Source: Dehalococcoidia bacterium (GTDB lineage Bacteria > Chloroflexota > Dehalococcoidia > GIF9 > AB-539-J10). Taken from it: DNA of 8,609 nt. Positions 1 through 6,132 of this stretch are shown here, one piece after another; within the stretch, counting starts at the first letter, position 1, and each line of letters starts with the position of its first letter. The stretch is from NCBI GenBank assembly GCA_030606385.1, contig JAUWGN010000034.1, forward strand, positions 1 through 8,609, in the 5' to 3' direction. The position numbers and the translations under genes were made by a program. The notes under the pieces were generated by a model. That model made no database searches. It was not told the DNA's origin and worked only from the letters and a program-made list of their open reading frames with translations.

Positions 1-34
1 ATGACCAAAATCTAGATCACCTAGCTCTGGATTT

Positions 35-86
35 TGTAGTTGCCTGATTCATCAGGCACAATTGCCCAATAAATTGGGCAACTACA
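35..86. repeat. Hairpin repeat with 10-bp terminal inverted repeats (MITE-like or terminator)
   Basis: TGTAGTTGCC at 35-44 is exactly complementary to GGCAACTACA at 77-86. Inside lie two further hairpins: GCCTGA/TCAGGC (42-47 with 52-57, loop TTCA) and TTGCCCAA/TTGGGCAA (62-69 with 74-81, loop TAAA). The left arm can therefore pair locally or with the far end. Five T residues (87-91) follow directly, so the transcript could act as an intrinsic terminator for a gene left of the window. The compact, fully palindromic layout resembles small dispersed repeats of environmental bacterial genomes. Whether it is a mobile repeat or a plain terminator cannot be settled from one copy. Confidence 0.6.
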
Positions 87-136
87 TTTTTAAACTTGGG
101 ATTGGGGAGCCTGCTTGAAGTAAAACGAGGAATCCT

Positions 137-217
137 GCTCCGCGCAATGACAATTAAAAGAGAGCCTGCAACGCCCCCCTCCTGTCATTGCGAGGAGCAT
201 AAGCGACGAAGCAATCT
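137..217. repeat. Palindromic dispersed repeat (TGTCATTGCGAGGAGC family)
   Basis: A 16-base arm at 137-152 (GCTCCGCGCAATGACA) is the reverse complement of 183-198 (TGTCATTGCGAGGAGC) with one mismatch. The right half continues as ATAAGCGACGAAGCAATCT to 217. I recognise this wording from dispersed repeats in many uncultured bacteria, where translation gives the spurious peptide CHCEEHKRRSNL or similar. It lies just upstream of uvrA and reads open in the uvrA frame, so automatic start calling can extend UvrA by up to 57 residues into it. Family membership is from memory; the inverted repeat itself is directly visible. Confidence 0.65.
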
Positions 218-230
218 ATGTGCGGTTTTG

Positions 231-324
231 AAGGGGGATACCAATGATGTTAAAATTGAAACAACTATGGAGCCCGATGCCATATTTGTTAAGGGTGCCA
301 GGGAGCACAACCTCAAGGACATAG
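231..324 (+). promoter_or_regulatory. Possible out-of-frame upstream ORF overlapping the uvrA start
   Basis: The only strong Shine-Dalgarno-like run before uvrA is AAGGGGGAT at 231-239. It is correctly spaced for tandem ATG codons at 244 and 247, but these are in the +1 frame relative to uvrA. From 244 they encode 26 codons ending at TAG 322-324, across the uvrA ATG at 267. It could be a short leader ORF that affects uvrA translation, or a chance product of repeat insertion upstream. There is no homology to support a product. Confidence 0.2.
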
Positions 325-3146
325 AAGTCGTCATTCCCAGGAATAAGTTGGTGGTCATTACCGGTGTTTCCGGGAGTGGTAAGAGCTCGTTAGCCTTTGA
401 CACCATCTACGCTGAGGGGCAACGTCGCTACGTGGAGTCCCTTTCCGCTTATGCCCGTCAGTTTTTGGGGCAAATGGAGAAGCCTGACGTTGATTATATT
501 GAAGGGCTTAGCCCGGCTATTTCCATTGACCAGAAGGGACCGCCGCACAATCCACGGTCCATTGTGGGCACCGTTACTGAAATCTACGATTATCTACGGC
601 TTCTCTTCGCCCGCATCGGGCATCCTCATTGTCCACAATGTGGACGGGAAATTTCATGCCAGACAGTGCAGCAGATTGTAGATTCGGTAAACAGGATACC
701 TGAGGGCAGCAGAATTATGATACTTGCGCCGCTGGTCAGGGACCGTAAGGGCGAGCACCAGGGAATATTGCGGGATTTACAGAAAGCGGGCTTTGTCCGT
801 GTCAGGGTTGATGGCGAAATTCATGACCTTTCCGAGGAGTTCCAGCTCGATAAGTATAAAAAACATTCCATTGAGGTAGTGGTTGACCGATTACAGGTAG
901 GTGGAACGGAGAATGCCACTCGTCTGGCCGATTCCATTGAGACGGCGGTGAAGCTTGGCCTGGGCATAGTGCTAATCTCCATTATCGATGGGGAGGAATT
1001 GCTTTTCTCGGAGCATTTCGCCTGTGCCTATTGCAACATCAGCCTGGGGGAAATTGCCCCACGAACTTTTAGCTTCAATAGTCCCCATGGTGCTTGTCTT
1101 GCCTGCACTGGACTGGGCTGTAACCTGGAAATTGACCCCAGCTTTGTCATTCCTGAAAAGGGGCTGAGCCTGGCAGAAGGCGCTATCCAGCCATGGAGCC
1201 GAAATGGGCAAATAAGCACCTGGTATGGCAGCATCCTGGAGACTCTGGCTCGGCGCCACGGCTTTTCACTGCAGACGCCGGTTAACAATCTAACTCCAGC
1301 GCAGCTCCAGTTAATACTTTATGGTGATGGCGGCGAAACTGTTCCCGCAGTTTATGAAGACCACTATGGTCATTTTCGACATTATTACACCACCTTTGAA
1401 GGCGTTATACCTCATCTGGAGCGTCGCTACAAAGAGACTGAATCCGATAGGGTTAAGGCAGCTATTGAGAGGTACATGTCATCTACCCCTTGCCCGGCAT
1501 GCCATGGAAAGAGGTTGAAGCCGGAATCGTTAGCGGTCACCGTCATAGGGAACGACATCATGGATGTCACCGCCATGTTTGTTACACAGGCGCTGGAATG
1601 GGTGGACAGACTGCCGGACGAGATTACCCCGCGAGAGCTTACCATAGCCCGTCAAATCATCAAGGAGATTCATGCCCGGTTAAATTTCCTCATTGATATC
1701 GGTCTGGGCTATTTAACCTTGGACAGAGCTTCATCGACGCTGAGTGGCGGTGAGGCGCAAAGAATTCGCCTGGCCACTCAGATTGGCAGTGGATTAATCG
1801 GCGTTCTCTATATCTGCGATGAGCCCACAGTAGGGTTGCATCTTGCCGACGGTTCTCGCCTGATAACAACGCTGAAGCATCTCAGGGACCTGGGCAATAC
1901 CGTGATTATTGTGGAGCATGATGAGGCAATGATGAGAGCTGCCGACCACATCATTGATATGGGACCTGGAGCGGGGAGGCAGGGAGGGGAAATCGTGGCT
2001 ACAGGACAACTCAGCGATATTATGAGCTGTCCTGAATCGATAACCGGGCAATATTTAAGCAAGGTGAAGGAAATCCCCATGCCCCAGCGGAGGCGTCCTG
2101 GTTCAGGGAAGGAGCTGGTGATTAAGGGAGCCAGCCAGAATAACTTGAAAAGCATTGATGTTCATATTCCTCTGGGCAAGTTTGTTTGCATCACCGGCGT
2201 TTCGGGAAGTGGTAAGAGCACTCTTATTGATGAGGTGTTATATAAGAAGCTGGCACAGCTGTTTTACCGTGCTAAAGACAGACCGGGCGGGTGTGATGCC
2301 ATTCTTGGCATTGAGCATATTGATAAAGTGATTAACATTGACCAGTCACCGATAGGACGCACGCCGCGAAGTAATCCTGCTACCTATACCGGGACATTTA
2401 CTCCTGTTCGTGAACTCTTTGCCGCTGTTCCTGAAGCAAGGGTGCGTGGTTATCCACCAGGGCGGTTTTCGTTCAACGTAAAAGGGGGGAGGTGTGAAGC
2501 CTGTCAGGGGGCAGGCTATGTGAGAATTGAGATGCAGTTCCTTCCCGATGTCTCCGTCCCCTGCGAAGTATGCAAGGGGAAACGATATAACCGTGAGGCA
2601 CTGGAGATTAAATTCAAGGGAAAGAACATTGCCGAAATTCTGGCGATGACCGTGGACGAAGCTCTGGAATTTTTCGACCACTTCCCCCAGATTAAGCGGA
2701 AGTTGGAAACCCTCAGGGATGTGGGTCTGGGGTATATTTGTCTGGGGCAGCCAGCCCCTACTCTTTCCGGTGGTGAGGCACAGCGGGTGAAGTTGGCTAC
2801 TGAGCTATCCCGGCGTTCCACGGGCAAGACACTCTATATTCTTGATGAGCCAACTACAGGGCTTTCCTTCCCCGATGTTGCCGCTCTTCTTCAAGTGCTG
2901 CAGCGGTTGGTTGATTATGGCAACACGGTCATTATTATTGAGCACCACCTGGATGTAATCAAAAACACCGACTGGGTTATTGACCTCGGTCCCGGAGCTG
3001 GTGATAAAGGAGGCTATATTGTAGCTACTGGCACACCAGAGGAAATAGCCGAGATAGGGGACTCCTTTACTGGAAATTATCTTCGTGGTATATTACCACA
3101 GGGATATTACCATGAGCGGGCTAGGGCAACCTCAGTTAAGCTATGA
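267..3146 (+). CDS. uvrA: Excinuclease ABC subunit A (UvrA), nucleotide excision repair
   Basis: This is the DNA-damage-sensing ATPase of nucleotide excision repair. It acts as a cytoplasmic dimer and loads UvrB at lesions. From ATG 267 the product has 959 residues, close to the usual ~940. Visible motifs are first Walker A GVSGSGKSS (34-42), first zinc module Cys253/256/277/280, CPAC (409-412), first signature LSGGEAQRIRLATQIGSG (492-509) with Walker B YICDEPTVGLH, second Walker A GVSGSGKST (644-652), second zinc module Cys743/746/766/769, and second signature LSGGEAQRVKLATELSRR (833-850) with LYILDEPTTGL. I chose 267 because MEPDAIFVKGAREHNLK aligns with the family N-terminus. An open frame continues back to TTG 96 and ATG 147 but translates a repeat. 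No good Shine-Dalgarno precedes 267. Minor oddities are GLSFPD where GLHFxD is usual and EHHLDV where EHNLDV is usual. The gene overlaps the next one by ATGA. Confidence 0.96.
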   Translation: MEPDAIFVKGAREHNLKDIEVVIPRNKLVVITGVSGSGKSSLAFDTIYAEGQRRYVESLSAYARQFLGQMEKPDVDYIEGLSPAISIDQKGPPHNPRSIVGTVTEIYDYLRLLFARIGHPHCPQCGREISCQTVQQIVDSVNRIPEGSRIMILAPLVRDRKGEHQGILRDLQKAGFVRVRVDGEIHDLSEEFQLDKYKKHSIEVVVDRLQVGGTENATRLADSIETAVKLGLGIVLISIIDGEELLFSEHFACAYCNISLGEIAPRTFSFNSPHGACLACTGLGCNLEIDPSFVIPEKGLSLAEGAIQPWSRNGQISTWYGSILETLARRHGFSLQTPVNNLTPAQLQLILYGDGGETVPAVYEDHYGHFRHYYTTFEGVIPHLERRYKETESDRVKAAIERYMSSTPCPACHGKRLKPESLAVTVIGNDIMDVTAMFVTQALEWVDRLPDEITPRELTIARQIIKEIHARLNFLIDIGLGYLTLDRASSTLSGGEAQRIRLATQIGSGLIGVLYICDEPTVGLHLADGSRLITTLKHLRDLGNTVIIVEHDEAMMRAADHIIDMGPGAGRQGGEIVATGQLSDIMSCPESITGQYLSKVKEIPMPQRRRPGSGKELVIKGASQNNLKSIDVHIPLGKFVCITGVSGSGKSTLIDEVLYKKLAQLFYRAKDRPGGCDAILGIEHIDKVINIDQSPIGRTPRSNPATYTGTFTPVRELFAAVPEARVRGYPPGRFSFNVKGGRCEACQGAGYVRIEMQFLPDVSVPCEVCKGKRYNREALEIKFKGKNIAEILAMTVDEALEFFDHFPQIKRKLETLRDVGLGYICLGQPAPTLSGGEAQRVKLATELSRRSTGKTLYILDEPTTGLSFPDVAALLQVLQRLVDYGNTVIIIEHHLDVIKNTDWVIDLGPGAGDKGGYIVATGTPEEIAEIGDSFTGNYLRGILPQGYYHERARATSVKL

Positions 3147-3691
3147 ATAGAAAAGAGATTCTGGATTCGGTCAGAGCTAATATTCAAGATGAGAACACTA
3201 TGAAACATATGCTCGCTACTGAAGCGATCATGAGAGCCCTGGCAAAAAGGCTGGGTGGGGATGAGGAGGAGTGGGGACTTACTGGATTGTTACACGATAT
3301 AGATATGGAACTGGTTGAAGGCGACCTCAATACTCACGGTAAGCTAGGGGCGGATATTGCCAGGGAGCTTGGGGCTACCGATGAAATGGCTCGTGCTATA
3401 TTGTGCCATAATGAAGCTCATGGCATTCCCAGAAAAACAAAGCTTGATACGGCGCTCCTCTGTGCTGACCCGCTCACCGGGCTCATCACCGCCTCCGCTT
3501 TAGTTCGTCCTGATAAGTTGGCTGGACTGACCACTAAATCAGTAATGAAACATTCCCGCCAGCCAAGATTTGCTGCCGGAGTTAACCGGGAGCAAATCGC
3601 CTTATGTCAAGAACTCGGGCTTGAACTCGAGGAATTTATCACTCTGGGCATTGAGGCGATGAAAGGAATCTCCTCACAGCTGGGATTGTAA
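3143..3691 (+). CDS. HD/HDIG-domain metal-dependent phosphohydrolase family protein
   Basis: This 182-residue soluble protein belongs to the HD superfamily, whose members hydrolyse phosphate esters of nucleotides and related compounds using metals held by His and Asp. Candidate metal ligands are His22, the His51-Asp52 pair in LLHDID, His89 and His93 in CHNEAHG, and Asp109 in LCADPLTGL. This order is typical of small stand-alone HDIG proteins. The substrate cannot be told from sequence. The start ATG 3143 shares four bases with the uvrA stop (ATGA), so translation is probably coupled and the two are co-transcribed. A link to DNA repair or nucleotide clean-up is possible but inferred only from position. 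No signal peptide or membrane segment is seen. Confidence 0.85.
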   Translation: MNRKEILDSVRANIQDENTMKHMLATEAIMRALAKRLGGDEEEWGLTGLLHDIDMELVEGDLNTHGKLGADIARELGATDEMARAILCHNEAHGIPRKTKLDTALLCADPLTGLITASALVRPDKLAGLTTKSVMKHSRQPRFAAGVNREQIALCQELGLELEEFITLGIEAMKGISSQLGL

Positions 3692-3735
3692 TAGCACTGT
3701 ATAAGATATCGTCTTCCTGGTTATCATCATCGTGT

Positions 3736-3765
3736 TTGACTCGTCCCGCCAACACTTTATATACT
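3736..3765 (+). promoter_or_regulatory. Predicted sigma70-type promoter of the acyl-CoA mutase operon
   Basis: TTGACT (3736-3741) and TATACT (3760-3765) are separated by 18 bases, each one mismatch from the consensus -35 and -10 boxes. They lie in the only real gap between the HD gene and the mutase operon. Transcription would start near 3772, giving a leader of about 75 bases. This is a pattern match only. Confidence 0.5.
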
Positions 3766-3790
3766 TTCCTGAACTTGCTGCGGGGGTCAC

Positions 3791-3813
3791 AGCTTCGGAT
3801 AGGCTTCGAAGCT
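3791..3813 (+). promoter_or_regulatory. Hairpin or palindromic operator in the mutase leader
   Basis: AGCTTCG (3791-3797) pairs perfectly with CGAAGCT (3807-3813). The right arm is also part of an exact 10-base palindrome GCTTCGAAGC (3803-3812). The element sits between the predicted transcription start and the Shine-Dalgarno AAAGGGGA (3833-3840). It could be a repressor operator or a leader hairpin. No T run follows, so it is not an evident terminator. The regulator is unknown. Confidence 0.35.
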
Positions 3814-3845
3814 ACCGGACAAAGTAATTATTAAAGGGGAAAGTC

Positions 3846-5525
3846 ATGTTTACAGAAGAGACCTTAGGGCATGTCCGTAAGGGTAGGAAAGAGTGGGACA
3901 AAGAAGTACAAGAAACCTTCAGGCAAAAACCTGAAAGGAAAGAGAGGTTCTCCACTGTTTCTGACCTGGAGATAAAGAGAATTTATACTCCGGAAGACAT
4001 TAAAGGCCTCGATTTTGCTAGAGACATTGGCTATCCCGGCATGTTTCCGTTTACCAGGGGATGCCAACCTACAATGTATCGAGGTAGAGAATGGACAATG
4101 CGCATGTTCTCGGGTCTGGGAAGTGCCGAGGATACTAATAAGAGGTGGCATCTGTTACTGAGAGAAGGTGAAACAGGGCTGAGCACTGCCTTCGATTTTC
4201 CTACTTTGATGGGATATGATACCGATTCGCCCCGAGCTCTAGGCGAGTGTGGGAAGTGTGGTGTGGCAATTGATACGCTGCGAGATTTGCAGATTTTGAC
4301 CGATAGGATTCCCCTTGATAGTGTTACCACCTCCATGACTATCAATCCCCCTGCGTCCATACTCTGGGCGATGTATCTAGTTGTGGCTGAAAAATGTGGG
4401 GTGAGCTGGGATAAGATTGGGGGGACAATTCAAAACGATATGCTAAAAGAATTCATTGCCCAGAAGACGTTCATGCTCCCGCCTGAGCCATCGGTTAAGC
4501 TGATAAGTGATACTATTGAATTTGGTACTAAATATGTTCCCACGTGGAATACCGTGAGCATCAGTGGTTACCATATTCGGGAGGCGGGGTCTACTGCTGT
4601 TCAGGAATTGGCCTTCACTTTGGCTGACGGTATAGCGTATGTGCAGGATGTTATTGAAAGGAAGAAGCTGGATGTCGACTCTTTCGCACCGCGTCTGTCA
4701 TTTTTCTTCAATTCTCACCTTGATTTCTTTGAGGAGATTGCTAAGTTCAGAGCAGCTAGAAGGATGTGGGCTAAGATTATGAAGGACAAATTCAAAGCCA
4801 AAGATCCTCGCTCCTGGTGGATGAGATTTCATACTCAGACTGCAGGTTGCTCGTTGACTGCACAACAGCCCTATAATAATGTCGTTAGGACAGCAACTGA
4901 GGCACTAGCGGCAGTTCTAGGAGGAACACAGTCTCTGCATACCAATTCTCTGGATGAGACACTAGCTTTGCCATCTGAGTCTGCTGCCATGATCGCTTTG
5001 CGGACCCAACAGATTATCTGTGATGAGATAGGGGTCACTGACACTATAGATCCCCTGGCTGGCTCCTATTTTGTGGAGTCTCTGACTAACCAGATAGAGG
5101 AAGAAGCTTGGGAGTACATTAATAAAATAGATGATCTGGGGGGCATGATTGTTGCTATTGATAAAGGATTTCCTCAGATGGAGATTGCTAAGGCTGCCTA
5201 TCATTACCAGCGGCAGATAGACAAAGGTGAGAAGGTTCTAGTGGGCGTGAATAAGTATGTTGTTGAGGAAGAGGCTCCTCCTGAAATACTGAAAATAAGT
5301 GATGAACTTGGGAAAGAGCAGATTGGCAGATTGAACGAGGTAAAAAGGACGAGAGATAACAGGAGTGTGATTCGAAAGTTGAATGATCTTCGCGCTGCCT
5401 CTAAGACCGATAAGAACTTGATGCCTTATGTGATAGAGGTAGTAAGGGAATATGGTACTGAGCAGGAAATTTGTGATGTGTGGAGGGAGGTTTTTGGGGA
5501 ATATCGAGACCCGGGATTCTATTAG
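3846..5525 (+). CDS. Adenosylcobalamin-dependent acyl-CoA mutase large subunit, methylmalonyl-CoA mutase family with isobutyryl-CoA-mutase-type active site
   Basis: This is the catalytic TIM-barrel subunit of a B12-dependent acyl-CoA carbon-skeleton mutase, 559 residues, without a fused cobalamin domain. Family landmarks are PTMYRGREWTMR (75-86), AFDFPTLMGYD (115-125), GTIQND (193-198), ISGYHIREAG (239-248), FAPRLSFFF (280-288), NNVVRTATEALAAVLGGTQS (344-363) and HTNSLDE (365-371). Numbering runs one behind Propionibacterium methylmalonyl-CoA mutase in the N-terminal half. Catalytic His244 is His243 and Gln197 is Gln196. The residues that bind the methylmalonyl carboxylate differ: Tyr89 is Phe88 and Arg207 is Gln206. 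Phe plus Gln is the isobutyryl-CoA mutase combination. 2-Hydroxyisobutyryl-CoA mutase would show Ile and an Asp, but here they are Phe88 and Ala115. Length matches IcmA (~566). Start ATG 3846 has Shine-Dalgarno AAAGGGGA five bases upstream. Databases would probably say 'methylmalonyl-CoA mutase'; family certain, substrate inferred. Confidence 0.93.
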   Translation: MFTEETLGHVRKGRKEWDKEVQETFRQKPERKERFSTVSDLEIKRIYTPEDIKGLDFARDIGYPGMFPFTRGCQPTMYRGREWTMRMFSGLGSAEDTNKRWHLLLREGETGLSTAFDFPTLMGYDTDSPRALGECGKCGVAIDTLRDLQILTDRIPLDSVTTSMTINPPASILWAMYLVVAEKCGVSWDKIGGTIQNDMLKEFIAQKTFMLPPEPSVKLISDTIEFGTKYVPTWNTVSISGYHIREAGSTAVQELAFTLADGIAYVQDVIERKKLDVDSFAPRLSFFFNSHLDFFEEIAKFRAARRMWAKIMKDKFKAKDPRSWWMRFHTQTAGCSLTAQQPYNNVVRTATEALAAVLGGTQSLHTNSLDETLALPSESAAMIALRTQQIICDEIGVTDTIDPLAGSYFVESLTNQIEEEAWEYINKIDDLGGMIVAIDKGFPQMEIAKAAYHYQRQIDKGEKVLVGVNKYVVEEEAPPEILKISDELGKEQIGRLNEVKRTRDNRSVIRKLNDLRAASKTDKNLMPYVIEVVREYGTEQEICDVWREVFGEYRDPGFY

Positions 5526-5526
5526 C

Positions 5527-5557
5527 AGGAGGACACAGTTAGTTTCGTTCAGGGAAA
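5527..5557 (+). promoter_or_regulatory. Oddly spaced ribosome-binding region before the B12-binding subunit
   Basis: A near-perfect Shine-Dalgarno AGGAGGA lies at 5527-5533, one base after the large-subunit stop, but 24 bases before ATG 5558. A second, weaker AGGGA at 5551-5555 is only two bases from the ATG. The frame is closed upstream by TAG 5540-5542, and no start codon lies at normal distance from AGGAGGA. Either the weak site is used with coupling from the upstream gene, or the strong site acts as a standby site. Confidence 0.35.
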
Positions 5558-5965
5558 ATGAACTTCAGGGAAAAGCTAAGAATTCTGGTTGCCAAACCTG
5601 GACTCGATGGGCATGACCGGGGGGCAAGGATTATAGCTCGCGCTTATAGTGATGCTGGATTTGAGGTAGTATATACCGGTTTACATCAGACGCCAGAACA
5701 GATTGTTGCTGCAGCTTTACAGGAAGACGTTGATTTAATCGGGCTAAGTTGCCTTTCCGGAGCTCACATGACTTTGTTCAAACGGGTAATCGAGCTACTA
5801 AAGAAGGATGGAGCGGAGGAGATAACGGTTGTTGGCGGCGGCATTATTCCCGAAGAAGATATCCCGAAGCTTAAAGAGGCAGGCGTCAAAGAAATATTCT
5901 TGCCAGGCACATCTCTTGACACGATATTGAATTGGACGAGAAGTAACGTGAAGCCACGTGCATGA
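5558..5965 (+). CDS. Cobalamin-binding small subunit of the acyl-CoA mutase
   Basis: This 135-residue stand-alone B12-binding domain is the partner of the large subunit encoded 32 bases upstream. It shows the base-off/His-on signature DGHDRG (17-22), where His19 should coordinate cobalt in place of dimethylbenzimidazole. It also has the flavodoxin-like segments GLSCLSGAH (62-70), VVGGGIIPEED (91-101) and IFLPGTS (113-119) that wrap the nucleotide tail. Its size equals IcmB (~136 residues) and the small subunits of split archaeal mutases. Only ATG 5558 is available in frame after TAG 5540. No MeaB/ArgK-type GTPase chaperone and no methylmalonyl-CoA epimerase lies next to it, unlike many methylmalonyl-CoA mutase loci. 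The gene is complete and shows no sign of decay. Confidence 0.93.
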   Translation: MNFREKLRILVAKPGLDGHDRGARIIARAYSDAGFEVVYTGLHQTPEQIVAAALQEDVDLIGLSCLSGAHMTLFKRVIELLKKDGAEEITVVGGGIIPEEDIPKLKEAGVKEIFLPGTSLDTILNWTRSNVKPRA

Positions 5966-5984
5966 AAAGCTGCCGGGGTTCTTT

Positions 5985-6107
5985 GTGGAGTCGTCTTACA
6001 AGTATCCCCGGGAAATAGAATGTGTGCGGACGCTTCCCAAGACAATAAGCGGCAGAATTAAACGCGGTGAGTTAAGGGAAATGGAGCTCCAAAGAAGGCA
6101 CCAATAA
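5985..6107 (+). pseudogene. Orphan C-terminal tail of an AMP-forming acyl-CoA synthetase
   Basis: The frame ending at TAA 6105-6107 reads SSYKYPREIECVRTLPK then TISGRIKRGELREME. It closely matches the C-terminal end of medium-chain acyl-CoA synthetases (pattern APYKYPRxIEFVxxLPKTxxGKIxRxELR). The rest of the ~540-residue enzyme is missing: upstream the frame runs only to TGA 5949-5951 inside the small-subunit gene. Residues before SSYKYPR no longer look like a ligase, so a deletion edge probably lies near 5985-5993. The A10-motif lysine (GK in the family) is Arg here, a one-base AAA to AGA change, which fits decay. GTG 5958 and GTG 5985 could start a peptide of 49 or 40 residues, but neither has a Shine-Dalgarno. 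I read it as the scar of a ligase gene once part of the mutase operon. Confidence 0.75.
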
Positions 6108-6132
6108 TAGCAGTCGAGGCGAGCAGGGTTCC

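Noticed and set aside
96..266. UvrA starting at TTG 96 or ATG 147
   Set aside because: The added residues translate a dispersed repeat, and the family N-terminus aligns with ATG 267.
631..645. Perfect inverted repeat GTCCAC-AAT-GTGGAC
   Set aside because: It lies within uvrA and encodes the HCPQCG stretch; best explained as coding sequence.
3692..3845. Possible cobalamin riboswitch before the B12-dependent mutase
   Set aside because: The gap is only 154 bases with a promoter in its first half, and I see no B12-box-like core or the multi-helix layout expected of this ~200-base RNA.
5764..6045. 93-codon - strand frame over the B12 subunit and ligase remnant
   Set aside because: Antisense to two frames with clear homology; its translation resembles nothing known.
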